DNA of 64,000 nucleotides, taken from contig CALJFZ010000017.1 of NCBI GenBank assembly GCA_938074325.1, positions 1-64,000 on the forward strand, in the 5' to 3' direction. The stretch is from an uncultured Flavobacteriales bacterium (GTDB taxonomy: Bacteria; Bacteroidota; Bacteroidia; Flavobacteriales_D; Sanyastnellaceae). Below, one piece after another: positions 1 through 10,400 of this stretch. Position 1 is the stretch's first letter; every line of letters begins with the position of its first letter. The position numbers and the translations under genes were made by a program. The notes beneath the pieces were generated by a model. It was given only the letters and a program-made list of their open reading frames with translations. It was not told the DNA's origin and did not search any database.

Positions 1-875
1 TTACGCGGCAGTTCGAACGGGCAGTAGTTGGTGAGTTTCTTCTTACGAATCTCGACGAGCGCTTCATCTATGCTCGCTTGGACAGCTTGTTCGGTAGGTG
101 CACCGACCCAATTGACTTGGACCGTAAACATGTATTCGCGCTGGGCCAGTTCGCGCGCACCCCAGGCGGAAAGTTTGAGTATACCCGGTCCACTCATGCC
201 CCAATGGGTGATGAGGATGGGGCCTTGCTCAGTGAGCTTTGTTCCTTGGATGCGGGCGATTGCATTCGGGACTACAACTCCCATCAGCTCGATGATGGGC
301 TCATTGGGCATGTTGAACGTGAAGAGGGAAGGCACAGGTTCTGCGATTTCATGGCCGAGCATTCGCAACCAATCAAAGCCTTTGCTGGTGGGGCTGCCGC
401 CGGTGGCTACGATGACGCTATCGAACGACTCGTCGTTGACTAGCCAATGGCCCTCCATGCGTTCCAGTTTTTTGACGGGACACTGCATACGGACCTCCAC
501 TCCGGTGCACTCTGCTTCCCGCGTTAGGCAATCGATGATCGTCTGTGAATCGTTGGAAACGGGGAACATTCGGTTGTCCGCTTCCGTGTGCAACTGAACG
601 CCGCGCTCATTGAACCAGGAAACCGTGTCTGCGGCTTGAAATTGATTGAACGTTCGCTTCAATTGCTTACCGCCTCGCGGGTAATGCTTCGCCAGCCCGC
701 TCGGTGAGAACGTTGCATTGGTCACGTTGCACCGGCCGCCTCCGCTTACCTTGACCTTGGATAGGACCTTATTCGATTTTTCGAACAGTATAACCCGGCT
801 ATCCGCGTGGTGGTTCCGCGCTGACAGTGCAGCGAAATACCCCGCTGCACCTCCACCGATGACTGCAACCCGCAA
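1..875 (-). CDS. HI0933/BaiN-family FAD-dependent flavoprotein (3' end cut by window edge)
   Basis: Reading the minus strand from a TTG at 875 gives LRVAVIGGGAAGYFAALSAR, a Rossmann FAD-binding GxGxxG-type start. It is followed by the hallmark SNKVLSKVKVSGGGRCNVTN, which closely matches the K-[IV]-x-[IV]-SGGGRCN-[VL]-TN motif of the HI0933/BaiN (aminoacetone-oxidase-like) family. Further on there is VIVATGGSPTSKGFDWLRMLGH, also typical. The frame is open to base 1, so about 290 residues are visible and the C-terminus is missing. An in-frame TAA, which is the stop of the upstream transporter gene, lies two codons before the TTG, so TTG is the only credible start and the two genes are probably translationally coupled. 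The exact substrate of this family is not established in Bacteroidota. Confidence 0.85.
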   Translation of the reverse strand, partial: MRVAVIGGGAAGYFAALSARNHHADSRVILFEKSNKVLSKVKVSGGGRCNVTNATFSPSGLAKHYPRGGKQLKRTFNQFQAADTVSWFNERGVQLHTEADNRMFPVSNDSQTIIDCLTREAECTGVEVRMQCPVKKLERMEGHWLVNDESFDSVIVATGGSPTSKGFDWLRMLGHEIAEPVPSLFTFNMPNEPIIELMGVVVPNAIARIQGTKLTEQGPILITHWGMSGPGILKLSAWGARELAQREYMFTVQVNWVGAPTEQAVQASIDEALVEIRKKKLTNYCPFELPR

Positions 876-878
876 ACC

Positions 879-1292
879 TTAATGCGGAAGCTTTGGGCGG
901 AGTGCTGCATAGACCAACACGCCCAATATACCGGTGACGATGGATACGATGAAAACCGTTGTTCCGCTTCCTATGAGGGCGTACATGGGGCCAGGGCACG
1001 CGCCGGTCATGGCCCAGCCGAGGCCGAAAATGGTGCCGCCGATGTAGGCTGACTTGTAGTTCGGTGCCTTGTCTTTCAGTTCGATGACATTGCCTTCGAT
1101 GCTTTTAACGCCCATTTTGCGGATGATCCAAACGCTCAGCGCGCCGACGGCCACTGCAGAACCGATGATTCCGTACATGTGGAAAGATTGGAAGGCGAAC
1201 ATTTCTTGAATTCGGAACCAAGAGAGGACTTCGGCTTTCATGAAAATGATGCCGAGCAACGTACCAAGGATGAGTGCGATGAAATTTCTCAT
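879..1292 (-). CDS. YeeE/YedE-type (DUF6691-like) half-transporter, second subunit
   Basis: This is a small integral membrane protein of about 137 residues with four hydrophobic segments. It carries the signature GLGWAMTGACPGPMYALIG near residue 85, a conserved Cys motif of the YeeE/YedE (PmpB/DUF6691) sulfur-compound transporter family. The ORF extends upstream to 1349, but the extension is hydrophilic and overlaps the preceding gene, so MRNFIALILGTLLG at 1292 is the better start. It lies 10 bases after the stop of its partner half (1303-1872) and four bases before the TTG start of the flavoprotein, so the three look like one transcript. The family imports thiosulfate or related sulfur species; the substrate here is inferred. 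Confidence 0.82.
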   Translation of the reverse strand: MRNFIALILGTLLGIIFMKAEVLSWFRIQEMFAFQSFHMYGIIGSAVAVGALSVWIIRKMGVKSIEGNVIELKDKAPNYKSAYIGGTIFGLGWAMTGACPGPMYALIGSGTTVFIVSIVTGILGVLVYAALRPKLPH

Positions 1293-1302
1293 GGTCTTCG
1301 AA

Positions 1303-1872
1303 TTATGCGAAAATGAGGGGGAGGAGTACCCAAGACATGATGAGTCCACCGGTGAAAAAGCCGAGGACGGCGACGAATGAAGGGAATTGGAAGTGGCTCA
1401 ATCCCATGATGGCGTGACCGGAGGTACACCCGCCAGCGTAGCGCGTACCGAATCCAACCAAGAATCCACCGCCCACCACAAACAGAATGGTTTGCCAATT
1501 GCCCATGGCTGCCCAGCTGAATAGTTCAATGGGGTGTTGTCCGGTAAAATCGGTGAGGCCAAACGCTTTCAGTCGCGCGATGGCAGATTCGCTCAGGGCG
1601 ATGGGGGCATCTGACGCTAAAAATTGACTAGCGAGAAAACTGCCGATCAAAACGCCTACTACAAACACCAAGTTCCACGATTCCTGTTTCCAATTGTACT
1701 TCAAGAATTCGAAGTTGTTTGGAACGACAGCGGCGCACATGTGTCGAAATGAAGAACTGATTCCAAACGTCCGGTTGAGAAGGATCAAGTGCAAAGGCAC
1801 CATGAGGCCGATAATGGGCCCGGCAACATACCAAGGCCAGGGTTGGCTTATCCAGTTGATGAATTCTATCAT
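1303..1872 (-). CDS. YeeE/YedE family transporter, first subunit
   Basis: An integral membrane protein of 189 residues with about five hydrophobic segments. The motif FGTRYAGGCTSGHAIMGLS (about residues 132-150) is the conserved glycine-cysteine signature of YeeE/YedE (PmpA-like) transporters, in which the Cys is thought to contact the sulfur substrate. The upstream extension to 1959 runs through a transcription terminator and has no family similarity, so MIEFINWISQPWPWY at 1872 is chosen. Half-size YeeE pairs are common in Bacteroidota and often accompany sulfur or persulfide enzymes. Here they are followed by an FAD protein rather than a rhodanese or persulfide dioxygenase. Confidence 0.85.
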   Translation of the reverse strand: MIEFINWISQPWPWYVAGPIIGLMVPLHLILLNRTFGISSSFRHMCAAVVPNNFEFLKYNWKQESWNLVFVVGVLIGSFLASQFLASDAPIALSESAIARLKAFGLTDFTGQHPIELFSWAAMGNWQTILFVVGGGFLVGFGTRYAGGCTSGHAIMGLSHFQFPSFVAVLGFFTGGLIMSWVLLPLIFA

Positions 1873-1920
1873 AGTGCGAAAATAGCAGGAACTTCGCAGA
1901 GAATTGATGATGATGGGCAC

Positions 1921-1952
1921 ACAAAAAAGGCCCCGGTTTCCCAGGGCCTTTC
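1921..1952 (-). terminator. Rho-independent terminator of the HYR-repeat protein gene
   Basis: On the minus strand an 11-bp stem (AAAGGCCCTGG with CCGGGGCCTTT, one G-U pair) closes a GAAA tetraloop and runs into six T residues. It begins 20 bases after the stop codon of the 1972-7236 gene. It separates that gene from the downstream YeeE/YedE transcript on the same strand. Confidence 0.88.
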
Positions 1953-1971
1953 TTATCACATCATCTTGATG

Positions 1972-4900
1972 TTATTCCAAGTTGAGTACGCTATAGTACT
2001 GAACGAATGTGGCGAGGTTTCCACAGGCATCAGAACTGATCCACGTGCGAACCACAACCCCTCCGCATTCGCATACGTCCGTGCATCCGGATGCTGGAGA
2101 ATAGAATTCATTGAAGATGACAAGGGTCTCACCGTCGCAATTGTCTACAGCTTCCAGAACCGGTGGCTCTGGAATGTCGTCACACGAAGTCACCGTTACT
2201 TGTGCCGGTGGCAGTTCTCCCACCCATTCAGGCGCTGTGCTGTCGAGCACGGTCAAATCTTGGGTGGCTTGAATGCTGTTGCCGCATTCGTCAGTCGCTG
2301 TCCACGTTCGGTGCAACACGTATCTGTTTGGACACGGTCCGGGTTCAAAGACTTCTTCGAACGTGATTTCAACTTCCGAATCGCAGTTATCCGACGCCGT
2401 TACCAACGATGGGTCTGGGATAGCATCGCATTCTACATAGGCCACGGCCGGGATTTCGACATCCCATTCTGGCAGGCTTTCATCCACGATACTGATGGTT
2501 TGAGTCGCAGACCGAACATTTCCGCTGCAATCGGTTGCCGTCCAAGTTCGAACCACTTGGTATTCAACGGAGCAGCCGGTTTCTTCTCCGACTGTTTCTT
2601 CGCTGAACACGACCTCAATGACGTCATCGCAGTTATCCGCTGCGGTAATCACCGGCGCGTCCTCCAGTTCTCCGCATCCAATGGTTACATCAGCAGGAAT
2701 GGCTTCATTCCAATCGGGTGCAATGGTGTCCTGAACAATGATGGTGAAAAGATGAATCGCCTCGTTTCCGCAGCCGTCTGATGCGGTCAAAGTAACGAGG
2801 TGTTCATAATTGCCGCACGCATCTTCACTGATGACTTCACGGGATTCGATTACCTCGACGTCGCTGCACACATCAACTGCGACCGCTTGGAACGGCAGTT
2901 CCTCACATTGTGAGTTTTGATCAATCGGCAGGGAGGTGAATTGAGGTCCTGTGGTATCTACAATGGTGAACGTGGCTGTTGTCACCGTGATGTTTCCACA
3001 CGCATCCGAGGCTATGAAGTCGACCGTCGCAAAACCAGTGTTTCCACAAAGTGGCTCCAACAATGAGAAGTTATTGGACCACGAGACTGCGCTGCAGGTG
3101 TCCGTTGCCGCAGCACCTCCTTGGCTCGTCAACCATTGGTTGAGCGCTTCGTTGTTGCCGTTTCCATCGCACTCGACGGTTAAATCCACTGCCTCTGCTG
3201 TAATGGTTGGAGCGGTGGTGTCTTCAATGGTCACCGAAGCATCAATGGTTGTTGCGTTACCGCATTCGTCGGTGGCTGTGAACGTCACGACCGTAGATCC
3301 TGTGGCTCCACACTCACTGGTGAGTCCTTCGAAATTGTGGCTCCATGAAGCGTCAGAGCAAATGTCCGTTGCCTCTCCACCTCCAAATACGGCAAGCCAA
3401 TCCGCAATGGCGTCTTGATTGCCGTCTCCATCGCATTCCAATACGATCGACTCAGGTGCAGTGACAATTTCTGGGCCTGAGGTATCCTCGATCGTGAAGG
3501 TGGCTGTGGTGGAGGTGGCGTTTCCACAGGCATCTGTAGCCGTGAATGTGACCGCTGTAGCTCCAGTTGCACCGCATCCTTCACCCACAGCTTCGAAGTC
3601 GTTGGCCCAGTCAATATCGCTGCAAGCGTCGAGGGCTGTTGCCGATCCATTGGCAGCGAGCCAATCGTTCAGTTCCGTTAGGTTGCCCAGACCGTCGCAC
3701 TCCACAACTAGATCCTGCGCGTCCTCCATGCTCGGAGCGGCAGTATCGAGAATGGTGAATGTCGCCGTGGTGCTGGTGCTGTTGCCGCATTCATCGGTAG
3801 CCGTGAAGGTTACCGTTGCAGCACCCGTTGCCCCGCATTCATCAGACAAGGCCGTGAAGTCATTCGTCCATTCAATGGTTGAGCATGGATCTTGTGCATC
3901 GGCACCACCATTGCTTGCGAGCCAATCTTCGAGTTCGGTCATGTTCCCAAGACCGTCGCATTCGACCGTCGCATCTGCTGAAGCGAGGAGGAGGTCAGGA
4001 GCGGTGGTATCAACAAAGTCAATCACCGCAGAAGTGGAGGTGCTGTTGCCGCAATCATCCGTGGCGGTGAATGTTACGGTCACTGCGCCGCCAGCACACG
4101 TTGCATTCAGGACATTAAAGTCGTTCGACCACGTGACATCGCTGCAATTGTCGCTTGCTTGTGCTCCGCCGTTGGCGTTCAACCAATCGTTCAATACTGC
4201 TTGGTCTGCATCCCCTGTGCACTCGGCAATCAGATCGGAAGCCTCTGCATCAAGGGCAGGGGCTTGCAAGTCAAGAACTTCCACAAATTGTTGGTATTCC
4301 GATGAATTCCCACAGTCGTCAGTAGCCGTCCATGTTCGCGTGAAACTGTACGAGCCAACGCACTGTGCCACCAAGTCGGTATCTACATACTCGAGGCTCC
4401 AACCGCTGCATTCGTCAGTAACTTCTGGTATGCCGAGTGCGGTGGCTGTGGTGTCAGCACTGCAAGTGTCATCAGATTCCAATGAAATAAATTCCTCAGG
4501 CAAAGCAGAGAAGGTAGGAGCTACGTCGTCGGTGACTACAACCTCCTGCATGTGTTCAACGGTATTGCCCGAACAATCAGTCGCCACCCAATTGCGGGTG
4601 AACGTCGTGACGCATGCAGATGACAGCGTGTCTTCGCTGTATGCGACGACAATGTCATCGCAGTTGTCTACAGCAGTCAGAACTGCCGCTGCAGGAATGC
4701 CATCGGAGCAGTTGAGCTGCACGTCTTCCGGCAAGGCTTCAACAAAACTCGGTGCTTCCGTGTCGGACACAGCAATTGTGAATGAGTGCTCTGTTGCATT
4801 GCCACAGGCATCGGTCGCAATGAGTGTTACCAAGTGCTCGTAGTTCCCACACGAGTCTTCGCTCAGGATTTCTAGGGTTTCTGTAACGGTAACTGAGCCG

Positions 4901-7236
4901 CAGTTATCCGTTGCCTCTGTGTTGTAAGGGATTTCCTCACATTGATTCAGCTGATCCAAAGGCAAATCGACAAAGGCAGGCGCTGTGGTATCCTGTACTT
5001 CGATGACTTGCACATGTGCGGTCGAGTTGCCGCTGCAGTCTTCACTGGTCCAAGTGCGGGTAAGCGTATATGCTTGAGGACATTCTCCAATGGCGACTTC
5101 TTCAGTGTAGGCGACTTCGACGGAAGCATCGCAGATGTCAATCACCGTCAAGATGGCTGCGGCGGGGACTGCATCGCACTCGACGACGAGGTCGGTGGGC
5201 AGTTCCTCAACGAAGAGCGGTGCTTCTGTATCCATTACCACGATGGAGAATTGTTGAGCGGTACTGTTGCCGCATTCATCCGTTGCTGTGATGGTTACGA
5301 GGTGCTCGTAGTTTCCACATGAATCCTCGCTCAAGATTTCCCTTGTTTCGTTGATTTCAACGGCACCGCAATTGTCCTCTGCCTCTACGGCATATGCCTC
5401 CTCTTCGCATTGGTTCAACTGGTCTGCTGGGAACAAGGTGAAGATGGGGGCTTGTGTGTCTTGTACCGAGATGGTCTGAACGTGCTGGGCTACGTTGCCT
5501 GCACAATCGCTGGCCGTCCATGATCGCACAAGCGTATACGATTGTGGGCAATCGCCGAATTCCAATGCTTCCTCGAATGCGACATCGACGGCGCCATCGC
5601 AATTGTCCAATGCCGTAAGTGTATCCGCTGCCGGAATGGCATCGCATTCCACCAACAGATCCGTGGGCAATGCTTCAACAAACACTGGAGCCACAGAATC
5701 CGTGACCGTGATGGTTTGTGTGAAACTGATGCTGTTTCCTGTGCAATCAGAAGCCGACCACGTGCGTGTCAGGACTGTCTCGCTGAGGCAATCCGCTGTT
5801 GAAGCGGCTTCTTCAAACAGCACGTCCATGGGACCGTCGCAGGCATCTGTCGCCTCGAAGATCCATGGAGTGGGAACGTTTTCACACGAAACGGCCAATT
5901 GCTCTTCAGGGAATTCGAGGTTCGTCCACACCGGTGCCTCGGTGTCAAAGACCGAAATCATGAATGTGGTATCCGCAAAATTCCCGCATGAATCTGTAGC
6001 CGTAAGTGTTACGAGATGCTCGTAATTTCCGCAAGAATCTGCGTACAACGTATCGCGTGTTTCGAATACTGCGACATCGTTGCAATTGTCGAATGCCTCG
6101 AACGTGTAGGGTTGTTCCTCACATTGGTTAGCCTGGTCTTCAGGCACCAGCGTGAAAAATGGCAATTCATCATCGATTACGGTGATGACTTGTTGATGGG
6201 TTTGCTCATTGCCGGAGCAGTCTTGCATGAACCAGGTCCGCAAAACGTCATAGCTGCCTGCACATTCACCGTCCACCACGGTTTCGTTGTAAAAGACGGG
6301 TGTGGCCCCTTCGCAGTTGTCAAAACCTTCTGTTATTGCTACCTCGGGCCATTCCTCGGTGCATGAAAGGGTCGTGTCACTTGGGAATTCGCCAAGAAAC
6401 AGGTAGGGCTCGTCAGTATCTTGAACGGTAATCGAAAATTGGATGCTGTTCGCATTCCCGCAGCTATCGGTCGCGGTAACCGTGACGAGATGGCCATAGT
6501 TTCCACAGTCATCGGAATACAACGTGTCGCGTGTCTCCGTGACCGTGATGGCATCGTTTTCCATGCACGCATCGCTGTACTCATAGCTGTAAGGCTGTTC
6601 CTCGCACTCGTTGTTTTGGTCACCGGGAATCAGCGAGAAAGTAGGGGGTGTGAAGTCCAGCTGAACCCCGTCAATAGCGCATCCGCAACACAGGCCGTCT
6701 TCATCTGGATATACGCAGTCATCGGTTGGCAGTTCCAACAGCACATTGTTGCAAGGGACGGGATTGTAATTGCAAGCCGTTTCATCGTAACAACCTTCGG
6801 GAAAGATGCAGGAGCCGTCATCGGAAGTCGCTTCTGGGTAGTAATTGCAGGCACCGGGGTCGGTGCATCCATAAATGATGGAGTCATCGCAATACGTATC
6901 GAATACACCGAGAAGGTCGATCAAGTCGGACACGTTGATGTAGTTGTCGCCGTTGAGGTCACCGGGGCAGCAAAACTCAAGGCAGCTTCCATCATCGACC
7001 GTTGCCTCGGGATTGTACCCAGTTGCCCAAGGATAGGTGCAACCAAAAACCGTGTCCATAACTGCTTGGTAGGCCAAGTCGAAAGAAATGACATCCAGTG
7101 GCTGTATGCTCGGGCGGTGGTTAACAACAGGTGTTGTGTGAACAGGGCCGGTCTCGGTTGCGCGAGACGGGCTTGAAAACAAGGCGATGAGGAAAAAGAA
7201 GCTCATTCCCATCACAGCGGCTGTTCGGGTATTCAT
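1972..7236 (-). CDS. Giant secreted HYR/Ig-like repeat protein
   Basis: A protein of about 1754 residues with a signal peptide (MNTRTAAVMGMSFFFLIALF, cleaved near SRATE). Next comes a cysteine-rich head with GCTDPGACNYYPEATSDDGSC-like repeats and a dockerin-like calcium loop (GDLNGDNYINVSDLIDLLG). The rest is about 19 tandem HYR-type immunoglobulin-like repeats, each starting like DTxAPxF and containing paired Cys around DNCD and DxCGN. Five consecutive repeats (roughly 12.5-15.5 kDa each) are a longer subtype with ECDGxGNxxxLxDWL. No T9SS sorting domain is visible at the C-terminus, which ends inside a repeat just before a strong terminator. Start: the ATG at 7236 rather than the TTG at 7245. 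Likely role is adhesion or extracellular scaffold; this is inference. Confidence 0.8.
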   Translation of the reverse strand: MNTRTAAVMGMSFFFLIALFSSPSRATETGPVHTTPVVNHRPSIQPLDVISFDLAYQAVMDTVFGCTYPWATGYNPEATVDDGSCLEFCCPGDLNGDNYINVSDLIDLLGVFDTYCDDSIIYGCTDPGACNYYPEATSDDGSCIFPEGCYDETACNYNPVPCNNVLLELPTDDCVYPDEDGLCCGCAIDGVQLDFTPPTFSLIPGDQNNECEEQPYSYEYSDACMENDAITVTETRDTLYSDDCGNYGHLVTVTATDSCGNANSIQFSITVQDTDEPYLFLGEFPSDTTLSCTEEWPEVAITEGFDNCEGATPVFYNETVVDGECAGSYDVLRTWFMQDCSGNEQTHQQVITVIDDELPFFTLVPEDQANQCEEQPYTFEAFDNCNDVAVFETRDTLYADSCGNYEHLVTLTATDSCGNFADTTFMISVFDTEAPVWTNLEFPEEQLAVSCENVPTPWIFEATDACDGPMDVLFEEAASTADCLSETVLTRTWSASDCTGNSISFTQTITVTDSVAPVFVEALPTDLLVECDAIPAADTLTALDNCDGAVDVAFEEALEFGDCPQSYTLVRSWTASDCAGNVAQHVQTISVQDTQAPIFTLFPADQLNQCEEEAYAVEAEDNCGAVEINETREILSEDSCGNYEHLVTITATDECGNSTAQQFSIVVMDTEAPLFVEELPTDLVVECDAVPAAAILTVIDICDASVEVAYTEEVAIGECPQAYTLTRTWTSEDCSGNSTAHVQVIEVQDTTAPAFVDLPLDQLNQCEEIPYNTEATDNCGSVTVTETLEILSEDSCGNYEHLVTLIATDACGNATEHSFTIAVSDTEAPSFVEALPEDVQLNCSDGIPAAAVLTAVDNCDDIVVAYSEDTLSSACVTTFTRNWVATDCSGNTVEHMQEVVVTDDVAPTFSALPEEFISLESDDTCSADTTATALGIPEVTDECSGWSLEYVDTDLVAQCVGSYSFTRTWTATDDCGNSSEYQQFVEVLDLQAPALDAEASDLIAECTGDADQAVLNDWLNANGGAQASDNCSDVTWSNDFNVLNATCAGGAVTVTFTATDDCGNSTSTSAVIDFVDTTAPDLLLASADATVECDGLGNMTELEDWLASNGGADAQDPCSTIEWTNDFTALSDECGATGAATVTFTATDECGNSTSTTATFTILDTAAPSMEDAQDLVVECDGLGNLTELNDWLAANGSATALDACSDIDWANDFEAVGEGCGATGATAVTFTATDACGNATSTTATFTIEDTSGPEIVTAPESIVLECDGDGNQDAIADWLAVFGGGEATDICSDASWSHNFEGLTSECGATGSTVVTFTATDECGNATTIDASVTIEDTTAPTITAEAVDLTVECDGNGNNEALNQWLTSQGGAAATDTCSAVSWSNNFSLLEPLCGNTGFATVDFIASDACGNITVTTATFTIVDTTGPQFTSLPIDQNSQCEELPFQAVAVDVCSDVEVIESREVISEDACGNYEHLVTLTASDGCGNEAIHLFTIIVQDTIAPDWNEAIPADVTIGCGELEDAPVITAADNCDDVIEVVFSEETVGEETGCSVEYQVVRTWTATDCSGNVRSATQTISIVDESLPEWDVEIPAVAYVECDAIPDPSLVTASDNCDSEVEITFEEVFEPGPCPNRYVLHRTWTATDECGNSIQATQDLTVLDSTAPEWVGELPPAQVTVTSCDDIPEPPVLEAVDNCDGETLVIFNEFYSPASGCTDVCECGGVVVRTWISSDACGNLATFVQYYSVLNLE

Positions 7237-7272
7237 TGGTGACAATTTGGGTATGGAAATATACTAAAAACA

Positions 7273-7296
7273 TCGACTAGATTACTTGTTAGTCGA
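7273..7296. repeat. Inverted repeat in the divergent promoter region
   Basis: TCGACTA (7273-7279) and TAGTCGA (7290-7296) form a 7-bp perfect inverted repeat separated by 10 bases. It sits about 40 bases upstream of the HYR-protein start, in the 220-base gap between two divergent giant secreted-protein genes. The spacing would suit a dimeric regulator, but no regulator gene is nearby. Confidence 0.4.
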
Positions 7297-7390
7297 CAAA
7301 ATGAAGTGTTTTATACTGATTTTGATGCGTTTGAATGGATCCCACAGCAGGCAATCCTAGGGCAACCGAGGCAACGCTTGGGACTTGTTG

Positions 7391-7424
7391 TTGGTTAATC
7401 TGTTGTGAAATCAACTTAATTTTG
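7391..7424 (+). promoter_or_regulatory. Candidate Bacteroidota promoter for the anchor-L T9SS protein
   Basis: TAATTTTG at 7417-7424 is an exact match to the Bacteroidota -7 consensus TAnnTTTG. A TTGG at 7391-7394 lies 22 bases upstream, near the usual distance of the -33 TTTG box. Transcription would start about 7431, giving a leader of some 25 bases before the ATG at 7457. Confidence 0.5.
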
Positions 7425-7456
7425 ACTTCAATCCATGTGCCCATCCTCCCTTCACC

Positions 7457-10400
7457 ATGACGCTTAAATCTTCACGGATTTTTCAAGGAAAATGGCTTTT
7501 GGCGCTCGTAGGGGTGTTGCCGATGTCGGTCGCAGTTGCGCAATTGACCATTTCTTCGGGCAGTGTCCAGCCCGAAGATCACATCAACGGGGATTTGAAC
7601 ATGGCGGGCTACAGCGTCTCCAACGTTCAGTTTTCAGGAGACGGATTGCAGATGGGCGGATTCACTGGAGGCGGGATGTTGGGCATTGAAAGTGGACTGG
7701 TCTTGAGCACCCATGATGTTCGTTTCCCAGACCCTTCTTTTGATATAACGGACAATTACACGGTTCCGTTCAATGGTCCTTATTCTGTTGGCACTGCCCC
7801 GCCAGCTCTGCAGCAGGCCGTCGTGGACTGGTTGGACATCATTGATCCGGTAACGCCAGGCGCCAATGCCAATGATGACGTCTATGATTTTACCTCGTTG
7901 TCATTCGATATGGTGGCCATGGGGGATTCGCTCCTGTTTGATTTGGTTTTCGCTTCCGATGAATACCAATTCTACCTCGGAGGGTGGCCAACGAATCGAA
8001 ACGACCTCTTCGCCTTATTCATCAGTGGCCCTGGATTGAGTGGTTCTTACGCCAGCCCACCGGGTTTTCCGGACGCCATCAATGCAGCCGTCGTACCGGG
8101 CACAGGGGCACCCATAACCCCGAATACAGTAGACCCCGTGATGAATTTTACGGGACTCTTTCCTGAAGAATTTGCCTCCATTGCAGGCTATTCGGTGCCC
8201 ATGGCTTTGGAAATTCCAGTTGTATGCGGTGCGACGTACCATGTTCAGCTTGTCCTAGCGGATCAAGTGGATCATACGGGCGGGTCGTATGTTTTTTTGC
8301 GATGCGATGGGCAGAGCGATGAGGCCGTCTTGCTTGACTGGGAGGTGCTTGGATTCCAACAAGAAACCGAAGTGTTGTACGAAGGGTGTGGAGTCGGAGA
8401 GATGACGTTTACCCGGCCGGAAGCTTCCGCAGCCTCAGAGGCATTGGATATTTCTGTGAGCTATGCGGGAACAGCGACAGTGGGAGTTGATTGTTCGGTA
8501 TTGCCAACTGCTCTGGAATTCAATCCTGGGGAGACTGAGGTGGTTTGGTCGGGCATCGAAGCCTACGCGGATATGGTGTCCGAGGGAGTCGAATCGTTGG
8601 TCATCAATTTGGACAATCCCGCGGCATGCGAAGGGAGCGGCGGGGTCAATACCTATGCGGTTTCCATCGCTGACGAGCCGCCAGCCATTGAGGTGGACAT
8701 GACGGAGACGCGCGTGTGCCCCGGTGGCAGTGCCGTGGTTGTTCCCTCGATTTCAGGCGGATATGGCAACTACCAATTGCAGTGGTGCGATGGATCAATG
8801 TTGGACTCATTGGTCATTAATAACATCGATGATTACCTCGGTTGTCAACTTACGGTGGGGGATACCTGTGGGTTAGCGCTATCCACTTGGCCGTTGGAGG
8901 TTGAAGTGGTTCAGATGCCCGGACTTTTTGCTGGGGTCGACACCATTGTATGTTCCGAGACATTTGAGCTGCAAGGTGCCATTCTGGACTTACCCGAGCC
9001 CCAATGCAGTTCGGATGCAGGCGCCAACAGTTATTGTTACGGAAACAGTGCCTATGACGTGATTACGTACTGCCCCGACTTTCCGGGAGACGGAACGTTC
9101 ATGAACCTGACCTTCTTACAGGGTTCTGTGGATGTCAATGATGAGTTCTGGATCTATGATGGTGAGAACATCACGGATATGCCGCTCGCTGGGCCCATCA
9201 GTGGGGATTTATCAGGTTTGGTGTTTGAGGCCCAAAACAACTCGGGATGCCTCACAATCTTGGTTGATTCGAACAGTGGAAACAGCTGCCAATCGGGCAC
9301 GCAGACTCCTTGGTTATACTCTGTTGGCTGCAATGCGACCTCCGGCTATGACGTCGCTTGGTCGCCTGCCGAAGCCGTCGCGGATTCGAGTGACCTAAAC
9401 GCACAATTCACAGTGGGCAACGGTGAAAATCTAGCCCTCACTCTGACCTTGCACGAAGCTCCGAATTGCGAGGTGACGGAATCAGTCGCCATTGCGCCGA
9501 GTTTCTCATGGGAGGTCACGCCCAATAATCCAACCTGTTTTGACCCGGACGGCTCCATGCATGTGGCGTTGATTCCCATCGCAGGGGACGGACCTTGGGA
9601 CATCGAACTTTACGAGAGTGGTGACCTCATGGAGAGCGTGTTGACGCCCTTGACTGCATGGTCGTTCGATGGCCTCGGCGCCGGAGATTATGAGGTCGTC
9701 GTATCGAATGAGCACTGCACCTATTCCGAAAATTTGATCCTCGTCGCTCAGCCTGAAGCAACCATCAGCCTCCCAGACGACACACTCATTTGCATCGGAG
9801 GGACGGCGGATCTCGTGGCTTTATCATCGATACCGGAGTTGGATTTAGAGTGGACGTGGAGCAATGCCGTTACCGATTCACTGCAACAGGTGTCACCCGT
9901 TGAAACGACCGTTTACAGCGTTTTTGCCTCGCTCATTCCGGGGTGCAACACGGACTTACAGGAAATCACGGTAACGGTCGCAGACTCATTGTCCTTTGAG
10001 TTCACTCCTTCAAGCACTTTGTGCCTCGGAGACAGCCTCGAGCTTACCGCGACGTTGATCAGTGGCGGGCTCGCTCCGTACGCTTGGAATTGGAGTTCGA
10101 ATGCGTTCACCGTGGATTACAGCCAAGGCACTACCTCCCAGTGGCTTGCCCCAACCTTGACCACCACCTATTGCTTGGAGCTTTCAGATGCATGCGAATC
10201 ACCCGCTGTGGAGGCGTGTTCGGAGGTTTTCGTGCCCGACGACCTGGATCCAATGTTCACATCGAGTGTCATTAGCGGGTGTTTTCCGCTCGCCGTGGAC
10301 TTTGAAGGCGTTGAAGAGGATGTGGATCAAATTGCCAATGCGCTTTGGCAGTTTGGTGACGGATTGACCTCGTCACAGGTCGACTCGGCACTGCATAATT

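Noticed and set aside
1789-2781. Plus-strand open frame overlapping a terminator and the HYR gene
   Set aside because: It crosses the minus-strand terminator and two real genes and has no protein-like pattern.
3419-4843. Long plus-strand open frame (about 474 codons) opposite the HYR repeats
   Set aside because: It repeats with the HYR period and is rich in Ser/Val in the pattern expected from reading a conserved repeat backwards; no signal peptide or domain, and it lies wholly within a well-supported gene.
1972-7236. Regularly spaced repeats that might suggest a CRISPR array
   Set aside because: The repeats are coding, long, imperfect and in frame with protein domains; there is no short identical repeat with unique spacers.
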